A stretch of 64,000 bases of DNA from Propionibacteriales bacterium. GTDB lineage: Bacteria > Actinomycetota > Actinomycetes > Propionibacteriales > Nocardioidaceae. The stretch covers positions 23,754-87,753 of the forward strand of contig WHTJ01000007.1 of NCBI GenBank assembly GCA_009377795.1, in the 5' to 3' direction. Made by a program: the position numbers and the translations under genes. The notes beneath the pieces are model-generated. The model was not told where the DNA came from. It was given only the letters and a program-made list of their open reading frames with translations, and made no database searches. Shown here in pieces: positions 28,215 to 34,876 of this stretch (its first letter is position 1; every line of letters begins with the position of its first letter).

Positions 28215-28814
28215 TCACGAACGCCTCGTATTCGCCGGACCCACGACCTCGGGATCGGTCAGCTTCGACGGTGTCGGTCGCCATGCGTCGAGCGCGGGAA
28301 GCAGGCGATCGAGCTCGTCCACGAGCAGGAGCGCCTCGCGATCGGCCGGCCGTACGAACCCCTCCGCGACCTGCGTGTCCAGGAACGTCAGGAGTCCGGT
28401 CCAGTATCCCGCGACGTCCAGCAACGCGACCGGCTTGGTGTGCAGCCCGATCCGCTGCCACGTCCAGACCTCGAAGAGCTCCTCCAGCGTGCCGATGCCG
28501 CCGGGCAGCGCGACGAACCCGTCCGCGAGCGCGGCCATACGGGCCTTTCGTTCGTGCATCGAGTCCACGACGTCGAGGCGGGTCAGGCCGGTGTGGGCGA
28601 TCTCGGCGTCGACCAGGTTTCGCGGCATCACCCCGGTGACGTCGCCGCCAGCGGCGAGTGCGGCGTCCGCGAGGGCTCCCATGAGTCCGACGTGCGCACC
28701 GCCGTAGACGATCCCGACACCCCGTTCGGCGAGGTGCCTGCCGAGCGCGCGGGCGGTGTGCGCGTACTCCTCGTGGCGACCCATGGAGCTCCCGGTGAAC
28801 ACGGCCAGCCTCAC
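28215..28814 (-). CDS. LOG-family protein (cytokinin riboside phosphoribohydrolase-like)
   Basis: A 199-residue Rossmann-like protein with the LOG/TIGR00730 signature [16 protein letters not shown] (about residues 103-118) and the opening VFTGSSMG. Members hydrolyse nucleoside 5'-monophosphates to the free base and ribose 5-phosphate, classically in cytokinin activation; bacterial homologues are often general AMP-type hydrolases. The GTG start at 28812-28814 has GGGAGG 8 bases upstream. It faces the MBL gene across 50 bases without a clear terminator. A family A repeat lies between it and the mttB-like gene. Confidence 0.9.
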   Translation of the reverse strand: MRLAVFTGSSMGRHEEYAHTARALGRHLAERGVGIVYGGAHVGLMGALADAALAAGGDVTGVMPRNLVDAEIAHTGLTRLDVVDSMHERKARMAALADGFVALPGGIGTLEELFEVWTWQRIGLHTKPVALLDVAGYWTGLLTFLDTQVAEGFVRPADREALLLVDELDRLLPALDAWRPTPSKLTDPEVVGPANTRRS

Positions 28815-28859
28815 GGCGCGGACCTCCCGTCTGTCGATGCGGCAATCACCGTACCTTCC

Positions 28860-28926
28860 CGCGCCGAGATCGCGCCCACCTCGCGCCGAAGAAGCGGCCA
28901 GATGTGCAATCTCGGCACGAGGAAAC
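28860..28926. repeat. Dispersed repeat family A, inverted and degenerate copies
   Basis: A minus-strand core (inverse complement of GGCCAGATGTGCAATCTCGG, 28897-28916) faces a partial plus-strand core CGCGCCGAGAT at 28860-28870, with a further CTCGCGCCGA between them. It lies between the mttB-like gene stop and the LOG-family gene. Confidence 0.65.
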
Positions 28927-28955
28927 GCGTGGGAATGGGCGGGCAGGGCAGGGCG

Positions 28956-30395
28956 TCAGTCGCCGAGCTCGGCACGGCGGCGTACGACGTACTCCTCCAA
29001 CTCGGCCCTGACCGCATCGTCGATCGGCGGAGGTGCGTACTCCTCCAGCCGCTGCTGACAGATCTTCGCGGCCCGCGCGGCGGCGTCCGCGCCACCGCCG
29101 CGCATCCACCGCTCGTAGTTCTCCGACGACGACAGCAGCGGCCGGTAGAAGCAGGTCCGGAAGCGCTCCATCGTGTGCATCGCCCCGAGGAAGTGCCCAC
29201 CCTGCCCCACCTCCTCATGCGCGTCGAACGCCAGCGACGCCTCGTCGATCTCCAGCGGGGTGAACTCCACCTGGAGCATCTGCAACAACTCCACGTCGAT
29301 CACGAACTTCTCGTAGCACGCGACGAGCCCGCCCTCGAGCCAGCCGGCGCTGTGCATCACCCAGTTCGCGCCCGCCAGGAACGTCGGCAGCAGCGTCATC
29401 AGCGCCTCGTAGCCCGCCTGCGCATCCGGCATCTGACTCGACGTCAGCCCTCCGCCGGACCGGAACGGCAGCCCGAAGTGCCGGGCAATCTGGCCCGTGC
29501 AGAGCTGCCCGATCGCGGACTCCGGAGTACCGAAGCACGGCGACCCGGACTGCATGTCGATGTTGGACAGGAACGACCCGAACACGACCGGCGCGCCCGG
29601 CCGGATCAGCTGGGTCAGCGCCACCCCCGACAGCGCCTCGGCGATCTGCTGCACCAGCGCCGCTGGGATGGTGACCGGCGACATCGCGCCCATCAGGAGG
29701 AACGGCGTGACGATCACCGGCTGGTTGGCCAAGGTGTACTCGAACAGCGCGTCGAGCATCCGGTCGTCCCACCGCAGCGGCGAGTTGCAGTTGATCAGCG
29801 AGAGGCTCACCGGGGTCTGCTCGATCGCCTCGCGACCTCCGAACAGGATCTCTCCCATCGCGATCGTGTCCCGCGCGTTCTCACCGGAGACGACGCTGCC
29901 CATGTAGACCTTGTCGGTGAGGGTCTGGAGGGCGTACGTCATGTCGAGGTGCCGGGAGTCCAGCGGTACGTCGTTCGGCTCGCAGACCACCCCGCCCGCG
30001 GAGTCGAGCACCGAGAACGACTGGGTGAGCTTGGCGAACGCCTGGAAGTCCTCCATCGACGCGTCCCACCGTACGTCGCCCTGCCGGACGAACGGCGGAC
30101 CGTACACCGCACCGAAGGCCATCCCGTCTCCGCCGATCCGCAACGAGTTCTCCGGGTTGCGCGCCGCCACCGCGAACTCGCGGGGCACCTTGGCCACCTG
30201 CTCCAGCACGAACTCGGGGTCGAGGAAGACGGTGTCGCCCTCGACCCGCTGCTCGGCGCCGCGAAACACCTCCCGCGCGCGCTCGGACATGAAGTCGACA
30301 CCGACCTCGGTCAGCAGCCGCCGCCACCCCTTGTCGAGGGTCGCCATCGCCTCGTCCGACAGCACCTCGTAGCGCGGCATCGCGTTCCGGAACAT
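28956..30395 (-). CDS. MttB-family (non-pyrrolysine) methylamine/betaine:corrinoid methyltransferase
   Basis: A 479-residue TIM-barrel methyltransferase of the trimethylamine methyltransferase superfamily (PF06253). The frame is open throughout with no in-frame TAG, so it is the non-pyrrolysine branch that includes glycine betaine methyltransferase MtgB and proline betaine MtpB. It would move a methyl from a quaternary amine to the Co(I) corrinoid protein encoded divergently. Conserved-looking blocks include VVCEPNDVPLDSRHLDM, GRQ-less GGREAIEQTPVSLSLINCNSPL and FGSFLSNIDMQSGSPCFGTPE. The ATG has a GAGGAGG site 6 bases upstream. A near-perfect -10 box (TATAAT, 30504-30509 read on the minus strand) and an IclR-type palindrome lie upstream. 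Substrate choice (betaine, carnitine, proline betaine or other) is not resolved by sequence. Confidence 0.9.
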   Translation of the reverse strand: MFRNAMPRYEVLSDEAMATLDKGWRRLLTEVGVDFMSERAREVFRGAEQRVEGDTVFLDPEFVLEQVAKVPREFAVAARNPENSLRIGGDGMAFGAVYGPPFVRQGDVRWDASMEDFQAFAKLTQSFSVLDSAGGVVCEPNDVPLDSRHLDMTYALQTLTDKVYMGSVVSGENARDTIAMGEILFGGREAIEQTPVSLSLINCNSPLRWDDRMLDALFEYTLANQPVIVTPFLLMGAMSPVTIPAALVQQIAEALSGVALTQLIRPGAPVVFGSFLSNIDMQSGSPCFGTPESAIGQLCTGQIARHFGLPFRSGGGLTSSQMPDAQAGYEALMTLLPTFLAGANWVMHSAGWLEGGLVACYEKFVIDVELLQMLQVEFTPLEIDEASLAFDAHEEVGQGGHFLGAMHTMERFRTCFYRPLLSSSENYERWMRGGGADAAARAAKICQQRLEEYAPPPIDDAVRAELEEYVVRRRAELGD

Positions 30396-30449
30396 CGCGA
30401 CCTCCTCACCACTTGAACGAGAGCCCGCGCATCACATCCGCGCGCCCTC

Positions 30450-30479
30450 TTGACCTATGGTTCACCGGCATCTTAACCT
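30450..30479 (+). promoter_or_regulatory. Candidate promoter for the IclR-corrinoid operon
   Basis: TTGACC (30450-30455) and TAACCT (30474-30479) are spaced by 18 bases. Transcription would begin about 30486, at the edge of the TGGAAC palindrome, so a bound regulator would block it. Confidence 0.45.
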
Positions 30480-30486
30480 CATAATC

Positions 30487-30502
30487 TGGAACTACGGTTC
30501 CA
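30487..30502. promoter_or_regulatory. IclR-type operator palindrome between mttB-like gene and regulator
   Basis: TGGAACTACGGTTCCA has perfect 6-base arms and the GGAA/TTCC core known from IclR operators (E. coli consensus TGGAAATNATTTCCA). It lies in the 160-base divergent space and abuts the TATAAT of the mttB-like gene on the minus strand (30504-30509). A single bound regulator could govern both directions. Confidence 0.65.
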
Positions 30503-30503
30503 T

Positions 30504-30509
30504 ATTATA
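30504..30509 (-). promoter_or_regulatory. -10 box TATAAT of the mttB-like gene
   Basis: On the minus strand these bases read TATAAT, the consensus hexamer, which is rare in this GC-rich DNA. The matching -35 region is weak (GTTTCC at 17 bases). Start of transcription would fall near 30497, inside the palindrome at 30487-30502. Confidence 0.5.
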
Positions 30510-30555
30510 GAACTTCAGGTAACCGGGGAAACACCCATCGCAACCGGAGGACCAC

Positions 30556-31317
30556 GTGGCAAGCACGGGTGCGCAGGCGGTCGACCGGGCGTCGGAGCTG
30601 CTGTCGCTCGTCGTACGCGCGGACGAGCCGATCAGCTTCACCGAGCTGGTCGAGGAGACCGAGCTCGCGCGCTCGACCGTGTCGCGGTTGCTCGGTGCGC
30701 TTGAACGCAACCTGCTGCTCGAGCGCGACGCCCAGGGCGCATACGTGTCCGGGCCGCTGTTCGCGCTGTACGCCGCCCGGCACGACCCCTGGGTGCAGGT
30801 GGCGAGGCTGGCGGATCCGCTGTTGCGCAAGGTGGGTGACGAGACCGGGGAGACCGTCAACCTGGCGATTCCCCGCGGCGACACGGTCGTGCACATCGCG
30901 CAGGTCGCCTCGTCGTACGTGCTGGGCGCGCGGGACTGGATGGACGTCGTCGTACCGCCACACGCGTCCGCGGCCGGCAAGGTGCTGTACGCGTACGACC
31001 GGATCCCGCACCCCAACGGCGACCTCGCACGGCTCACCGAGCACACGGTGACCAGCGCCGCCCAGCTCGCGCGGCAGTTCGCCACGATTCGGCGCAAGGG
31101 CTACGCGATCACCAGGGAGGAGTTCGAGGTCGGGCTCGACGGTGTCGCCGCGCCGGTCCTCGGCCGGGACGGAGAGGTCATCGCCGCGATAGGCGTCTCG
31201 GGACCGACCGCCCGGCTCAGCGACGAGCTCGACGACATCGGCCGGCTTCTCATCAAGCAGTCCACGTCCCTGTCCGGTGTACTCCGCCGGCGGATGCGAA
31301 GGGAGGGTGCCGCATGA
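30556..31317 (+). CDS. IclR-family transcriptional regulator (corrinoid methyltransferase locus)
   Basis: A 253-residue regulator with a winged helix-turn-helix at the N-terminus (SFTELVEETELARSTVSRLL, about residues 30-50) and an IclR effector domain (ETVNLAIPRGDTVVHIAQVA, then RKGYAITREEFEVGLDGVAAP). The GTG at 30556 has CGGAGG 5 bases upstream. It is divergent from the mttB-like gene and overlaps the corrinoid protein gene by ATGA, so regulator and pathway genes are made from one message. The 16-base palindrome at 30487-30502 is its likely operator. IclR proteins often respond to a pathway substrate or intermediate; the ligand is unknown. Confidence 0.92.
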   Translation: MASTGAQAVDRASELLSLVVRADEPISFTELVEETELARSTVSRLLGALERNLLLERDAQGAYVSGPLFALYAARHDPWVQVARLADPLLRKVGDETGETVNLAIPRGDTVVHIAQVASSYVLGARDWMDVVVPPHASAAGKVLYAYDRIPHPNGDLARLTEHTVTSAAQLARQFATIRRKGYAITREEFEVGLDGVAAPVLGRDGEVIAAIGVSGPTARLSDELDDIGRLLIKQSTSLSGVLRRRMRREGAA

Positions 31318-31979
31318 CACCCGACGACATCCTGCAAGGCCTGTACGACCAGACGCTGGTCGGCAACGCCCCCGCCGTGCTCGAGCTGACCAACACCGGT
31401 CTCCAGCTCGGCATGCAACCACAGACCCTATTGTTCGACGCCTTGATCCCCTCGCTCGAGGAAGTGGGTGCACGGTTCGAGCGAGGCGACTTTTTCGTTC
31501 CAGAGATGCTCATCGCGGGTCGCGCTATGAGCGGTGCGCTCGAGGTGCTCCGGCCGTTGCTCGCCGAGACCGGCGTCGAGACGATGGGCACGTTCTTGAT
31601 GGGCACCGTGAAGGGCGACGTGCACGACATCGGCAAGAACCTCGTCAACATCATGCTCGAGGGCGCCGGCTTCCACGTCATCGATCTCGGCGTGCAGGTC
31701 GCTCCCGAGAAGTTCGTCGAGGCGGTGAAGGAGCACTCGCCCGACATCGTGGGCTTCTCGGCGTTCCTGACCACGACCATGCCGATGTTCAAGGCGAACC
31801 TGAACGCCCTGGAGAAGGCCGGGCTGCGCGACCAGGTGATCGTGATGGTCGGCGGTGCGCCCGTGACCCAGGAGTACGCCGATGCGGTCGGGTCCGACGG
31901 CTACGCCGCCGACGCGTCCGCGACCGTCAAACGAGCCAAGGACCTGCTCGCCCAACGCCGCGCCGTCCTGGCCTCCTGA
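31314..31979 (+). CDS. Methyltransferase-associated corrinoid protein (MtgC/MttC-like)
   Basis: A 221-residue carrier of the methyl group. The N-terminal helical cap domain (about residues 1-88) is followed by a cobalamin-binding Rossmann domain (about 90-218) with the DVHDIGKN motif (its His is the lower cobalt ligand) and the GFSAFLTTTMPMF and VGGAPVT segments that flank the nucleotide tail. It would cycle between Co(I), formed after methyl transfer to folate, and methyl-Co(III), formed by the MttB-like enzyme. It overlaps the regulator by 4 bases and is followed after 54 bases by the folate methyltransferase. Confidence 0.94.
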   Translation: MTPDDILQGLYDQTLVGNAPAVLELTNTGLQLGMQPQTLLFDALIPSLEEVGARFERGDFFVPEMLIAGRAMSGALEVLRPLLAETGVETMGTFLMGTVKGDVHDIGKNLVNIMLEGAGFHVIDLGVQVAPEKFVEAVKEHSPDIVGFSAFLTTTMPMFKANLNALEKAGLRDQVIVMVGGAPVTQEYADAVGSDGYAADASATVKRAKDLLAQRRAVLAS

Positions 31980-32033
31980 CCGACCCGACCCCGACCGACT
32001 CGACTCCCGTCCACAACACCCCCGAGGATCCCC

Positions 32034-32891
32034 ATGCACACGACCCTTCGGTCGGCCTCCCAGGAGGTCGTCATCGGGCTCGACCGGCCGTTCTGCGTGA
32101 TCGGGGAGCGGATCAACCCCACCGGCCGCAAGGTCTTCCAGGAGCAGTTGCGCGCCGGCGACCTGTCCGCGATCGAGCGGGACGTCGCCGCACAGGTCGC
32201 GGGTGAGGCCGACATGGTCGACGTCAACATGGGCGTACCGCTGACCGACGAGGCGGACCTGCTGTCCAGGGCCGTCACGCTGGTGCAGAAGCTGACCGAC
32301 AAGCCGGTGTGCATCGACTCGTCGGTGGTGGAGGCGCTCGAGGCCGGGCTGGCGGCGTACGAGGGCCGCGCGCTGGTCAACTCGGTCACCGCCGAGGACG
32401 ACCGGCTGGCCGCGATCCTGCCACTCGTGAAGAGACATGACGCCGCGATCATCGGTCTCCCCAACGACGCCGACGAGATCCCGATGGACGCGGACCGTCG
32501 GGTCGAGCTGGCCCGCAAGATCGTCGACGTCGCGACCAAGGAGTACGGCATCGCGACCGAGGACGTCGTCATCGACCCGCTGGCGATGCCGATCGGGGCC
32601 GACACCACGGTGGTCGCCACCACGCTGGAGACCATCCGCCGGATCCGGATCGAGCTCGGGGTCAACATGACGCTGGGCGCGTCGAACGTCTCGTTCGGGA
32701 TGCCCGGACGGCATGCGCTCGGCGCGGCCTTCCTGCCGATGGCGATGTCGGCGGGCCTGACCAGCGCCATCATGGACGCCCGCAGCCCGCAGATCGTCGA
32801 GGCGGTCAGGGCCGCGGATCTGCTTCTGGGCAACGACGAATGGGGTGCCGCATGGATCGCCGCGCACCGCGCCAAGCTGCACGAGACCTGA
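32034..32891 (+). CDS. Methyltetrahydrofolate:corrinoid methyltransferase (MtgA-like)
   Basis: A 285-residue pterin-binding TIM barrel (dihydropteroate-synthase-like fold). Features are VIGERINPTGRK near residue 22, the DVNMGVPLTDE block, DSSVVEALEAGL, and DPLAMPIGADT. In this arrangement it moves the methyl from methyl-corrinoid to tetrahydrofolate to give methyl-THF, as MtgA does in Desulfitobacterium. The reaction is reversible in principle. GAGGATCCCC precedes the ATG. Its 3' end overlaps the next gene by about 40 bases. The 54-base gap upstream is made of CCGAC-like short repeats and holds nothing else obvious. Confidence 0.93.
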   Translation: MHTTLRSASQEVVIGLDRPFCVIGERINPTGRKVFQEQLRAGDLSAIERDVAAQVAGEADMVDVNMGVPLTDEADLLSRAVTLVQKLTDKPVCIDSSVVEALEAGLAAYEGRALVNSVTAEDDRLAAILPLVKRHDAAIIGLPNDADEIPMDADRRVELARKIVDVATKEYGIATEDVVIDPLAMPIGADTTVVATTLETIRRIRIELGVNMTLGASNVSFGMPGRHALGAAFLPMAMSAGLTSAIMDARSPQIVEAVRAADLLLGNDEWGAAWIAAHRAKLHET

Positions 32892-34876
32892 CCCGCCCCG
32901 GCTCGGCGTCCGCCCCGCTCCAGCACGACGAAGGCCCGGCCCCGAAGCGGTTACCGGAGCCTGACCTCGACGCGTACGCGCGCGAGGGCCTGATCGAGCC
33001 GCCGGCCGCCGCGGAGGAGCTCTGGGAGGAGCCGGAGGAGCAGATCGGACGCGTTCGCCTGGCCTTCAACCCGGCCGAGCGCGAGGTGCGCGTACCTCCC
33101 GGGGTCAGCGTCTTCGATGCGGCCAGCTGGAACGGCATCGCGATCGACTCCACATGCGGCGGCCACGGAACCTGCAAGAAGTGCAAGGTCCGGATCGCCA
33201 GCGGGTCGGTGCCGGTGTCCCGGCTCGACGTGCGTGCGTTCACGTCCGAGCAGCTCGAACAGGGCTGGCGGCTGGCCTGCCTCGCGTCGGCAACGGGCAA
33301 CCTGGTGGTCGACGTCCCGCCCCTGGCAACCCGCCCGAAGGCCGCGACCGTCGGCGCCGGACGCCAGGTGATCCTGCGCCCCGCCCTGCAGAAGCGATAC
33401 GTCGAGCTGGACGAACCCACCCTCACCGACCAGCGGCCCGACGTCACCCGGCTGCTGGATGCGATCGACGACCTCGAGCTCCGGGTCGACCTGCACGCGC
33501 TGCGGGAGCTGCCGACCGTGATGCGGCAGGCGGACTTCAAGGTGACCGCGGTCGTGGTCGACGACACACTCATCGCGGTCGAGCCCGGAGACACCACCGG
33601 CCGCAGGTACGCGATCGCGTTCGACCTCGGCACGACCACGGTGGTCGCCACTCTGCTCGACATCACGACCGGTACACCGGTGGCCGTCCAGTCGATGCTC
33701 AACAAGCAGCAACCGTACGGCGGCGACGTGATCACTCGGATCAGCGCCACCATGATCGACCCCGCGACCATGGGACGGCTCACCGAGCACGCGCACGCGA
33801 CCCTCGACGAGCTCGCCCGGGCGGTTTGCGAGGAGGGCGGCGTCGACCCGTCCGATGTCTACGAGGTCGCGGTCGCCGGCAACGCGACGATGACCGCACT
33901 GGCCCTGGGCGTCGATCCGCAGCCGCTCGGAGTGGCGCCGTTCGTGCTGTCGTCGGCCCGGGTGCCGACCCTGTTGGCGTCCGATCTCGGCGTACGCGTG
34001 CATCCGGCCGCGCGCGCGACCGCCATGCCCGCCCTCGGCGCGTACGTCGGTGGCGACATCGTCGCCGGCATGCTCGCCACCGGCATGGACCGCGACAAGC
34101 GGCTGCGGCTGTTCGTCGACGTCGGCACGAACTGCGAGATCGTGCTCAGCGACGGCGACCGCATCCTGGCGACCGCGGCGCCGGCCGGTCCGGCGTTCGA
34201 GGGCGGCTCCATCCGCTGCGGGATGCGGGCGGCCACCGGCGCGATCGAGTCGGTCAGGCTCACCGACGACCACGTGGCGCTGCAGGTGATCGGCGACGTG
34301 GAGCCGAAGGGCGTGTGCGGCTCGGCCCTAGTCGACGTGGTCGCGGAGCTGGTACGCGTGGGCCTGCTGGACGGCACTGGGCGTTTCTTACCGGAGGAAG
34401 CGGCGTACGAGATAGCACCGAAATTCGCCGACAGACTGCGGAAAATCGGCGAGGAGCGAGTCTTCGTTCTGCATCAGCCGACGGGCTCGGGCGATCCGGC
34501 GGAGTCGGTGTACCTGTCACAACGCGACGTACGCGAGCTGCAGTTCGCCAAGGCCGCGATCGCGACCGGCTGGTCCATCCTGACCGAGGATCTGGGTATC
34601 GATCCGGCCGACATCCAGCAGGTGCTGCTCGCCGGCTCTTTCGGCAGCTATCTGTCCCCCGCCAGCGCCGTTCGCATCGGCCTGGTGCCGAAGCTACCGA
34701 TCCTGCGCATCGTCAGTGCGGGAAACGTCGCCGGTGAAGGCGCCAAGATGGTGCTCCTCAGCCTGCGCGAACGGGCCGGGGCGGACACCCTGCTGGAGGA
34801 GGTGAACTATGTCGAGCTCTCCGACCGTCCAGACTTCAACGACCGGTTCGTCGACCAACTCGCCTTCCCCGCGTGA
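32852..34876 (+). CDS. Ferredoxin-ASKHA corrinoid reactivation protein (RamA/DUF4445-like)
   Basis: A protein of about 674 residues. An N-terminal 2Fe-2S ferredoxin domain binds its cluster through Cys in STCGGHGTCKKCKVRI and a fourth Cys in WRLAC (roughly residues 92-150). A linker is followed by an ASKHA-type ATPase domain (RYAIAFDLGTTTVVATLLD near 252, VGTNCEIVLSDGDRI, LAGSFGSYL). Such proteins use ATP to reduce accidentally oxidised Co(II) corrinoid back to Co(I). The start lies inside the upstream gene: ATG 32852 is taken (GGGG 7 bases upstream), with ATG 32840 as alternative; no later start exists before the conserved region, so an overlap of 40-52 bases is real. No metal center other than the 2Fe-2S cluster is evident. 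Confidence 0.9.
   Translation: MDRRAPRQAARDLTRPGSASAPLQHDEGPAPKRLPEPDLDAYAREGLIEPPAAAEELWEEPEEQIGRVRLAFNPAEREVRVPPGVSVFDAASWNGIAIDSTCGGHGTCKKCKVRIASGSVPVSRLDVRAFTSEQLEQGWRLACLASATGNLVVDVPPLATRPKAATVGAGRQVILRPALQKRYVELDEPTLTDQRPDVTRLLDAIDDLELRVDLHALRELPTVMRQADFKVTAVVVDDTLIAVEPGDTTGRRYAIAFDLGTTTVVATLLDITTGTPVAVQSMLNKQQPYGGDVITRISATMIDPATMGRLTEHAHATLDELARAVCEEGGVDPSDVYEVAVAGNATMTALALGVDPQPLGVAPFVLSSARVPTLLASDLGVRVHPAARATAMPALGAYVGGDIVAGMLATGMDRDKRLRLFVDVGTNCEIVLSDGDRILATAAPAGPAFEGGSIRCGMRAATGAIESVRLTDDHVALQVIGDVEPKGVCGSALVDVVAELVRVGLLDGTGRFLPEEAAYEIAPKFADRLRKIGEERVFVLHQPTGSGDPAESVYLSQRDVRELQFAKAAIATGWSILTEDLGIDPADIQQVLLAGSFGSYLSPASAVRIGLVPKLPILRIVSAGNVAGEGAKMVLLSLRERAGADTLLEEVNYVELSDRPDFNDRFVDQLAFPA

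Noticed and set aside
28956..30395. Pyrrolysine-containing trimethylamine methyltransferase
   Set aside because: There is no in-frame TAG and no pyl genes in the window; the protein fits the non-pyrrolysine branch.
30396..30555. A cobalamin riboswitch before the corrinoid genes
   Set aside because: No B12-box (GCCACTG) or surrounding structure is present; the region is explained by promoters and the IclR palindrome.
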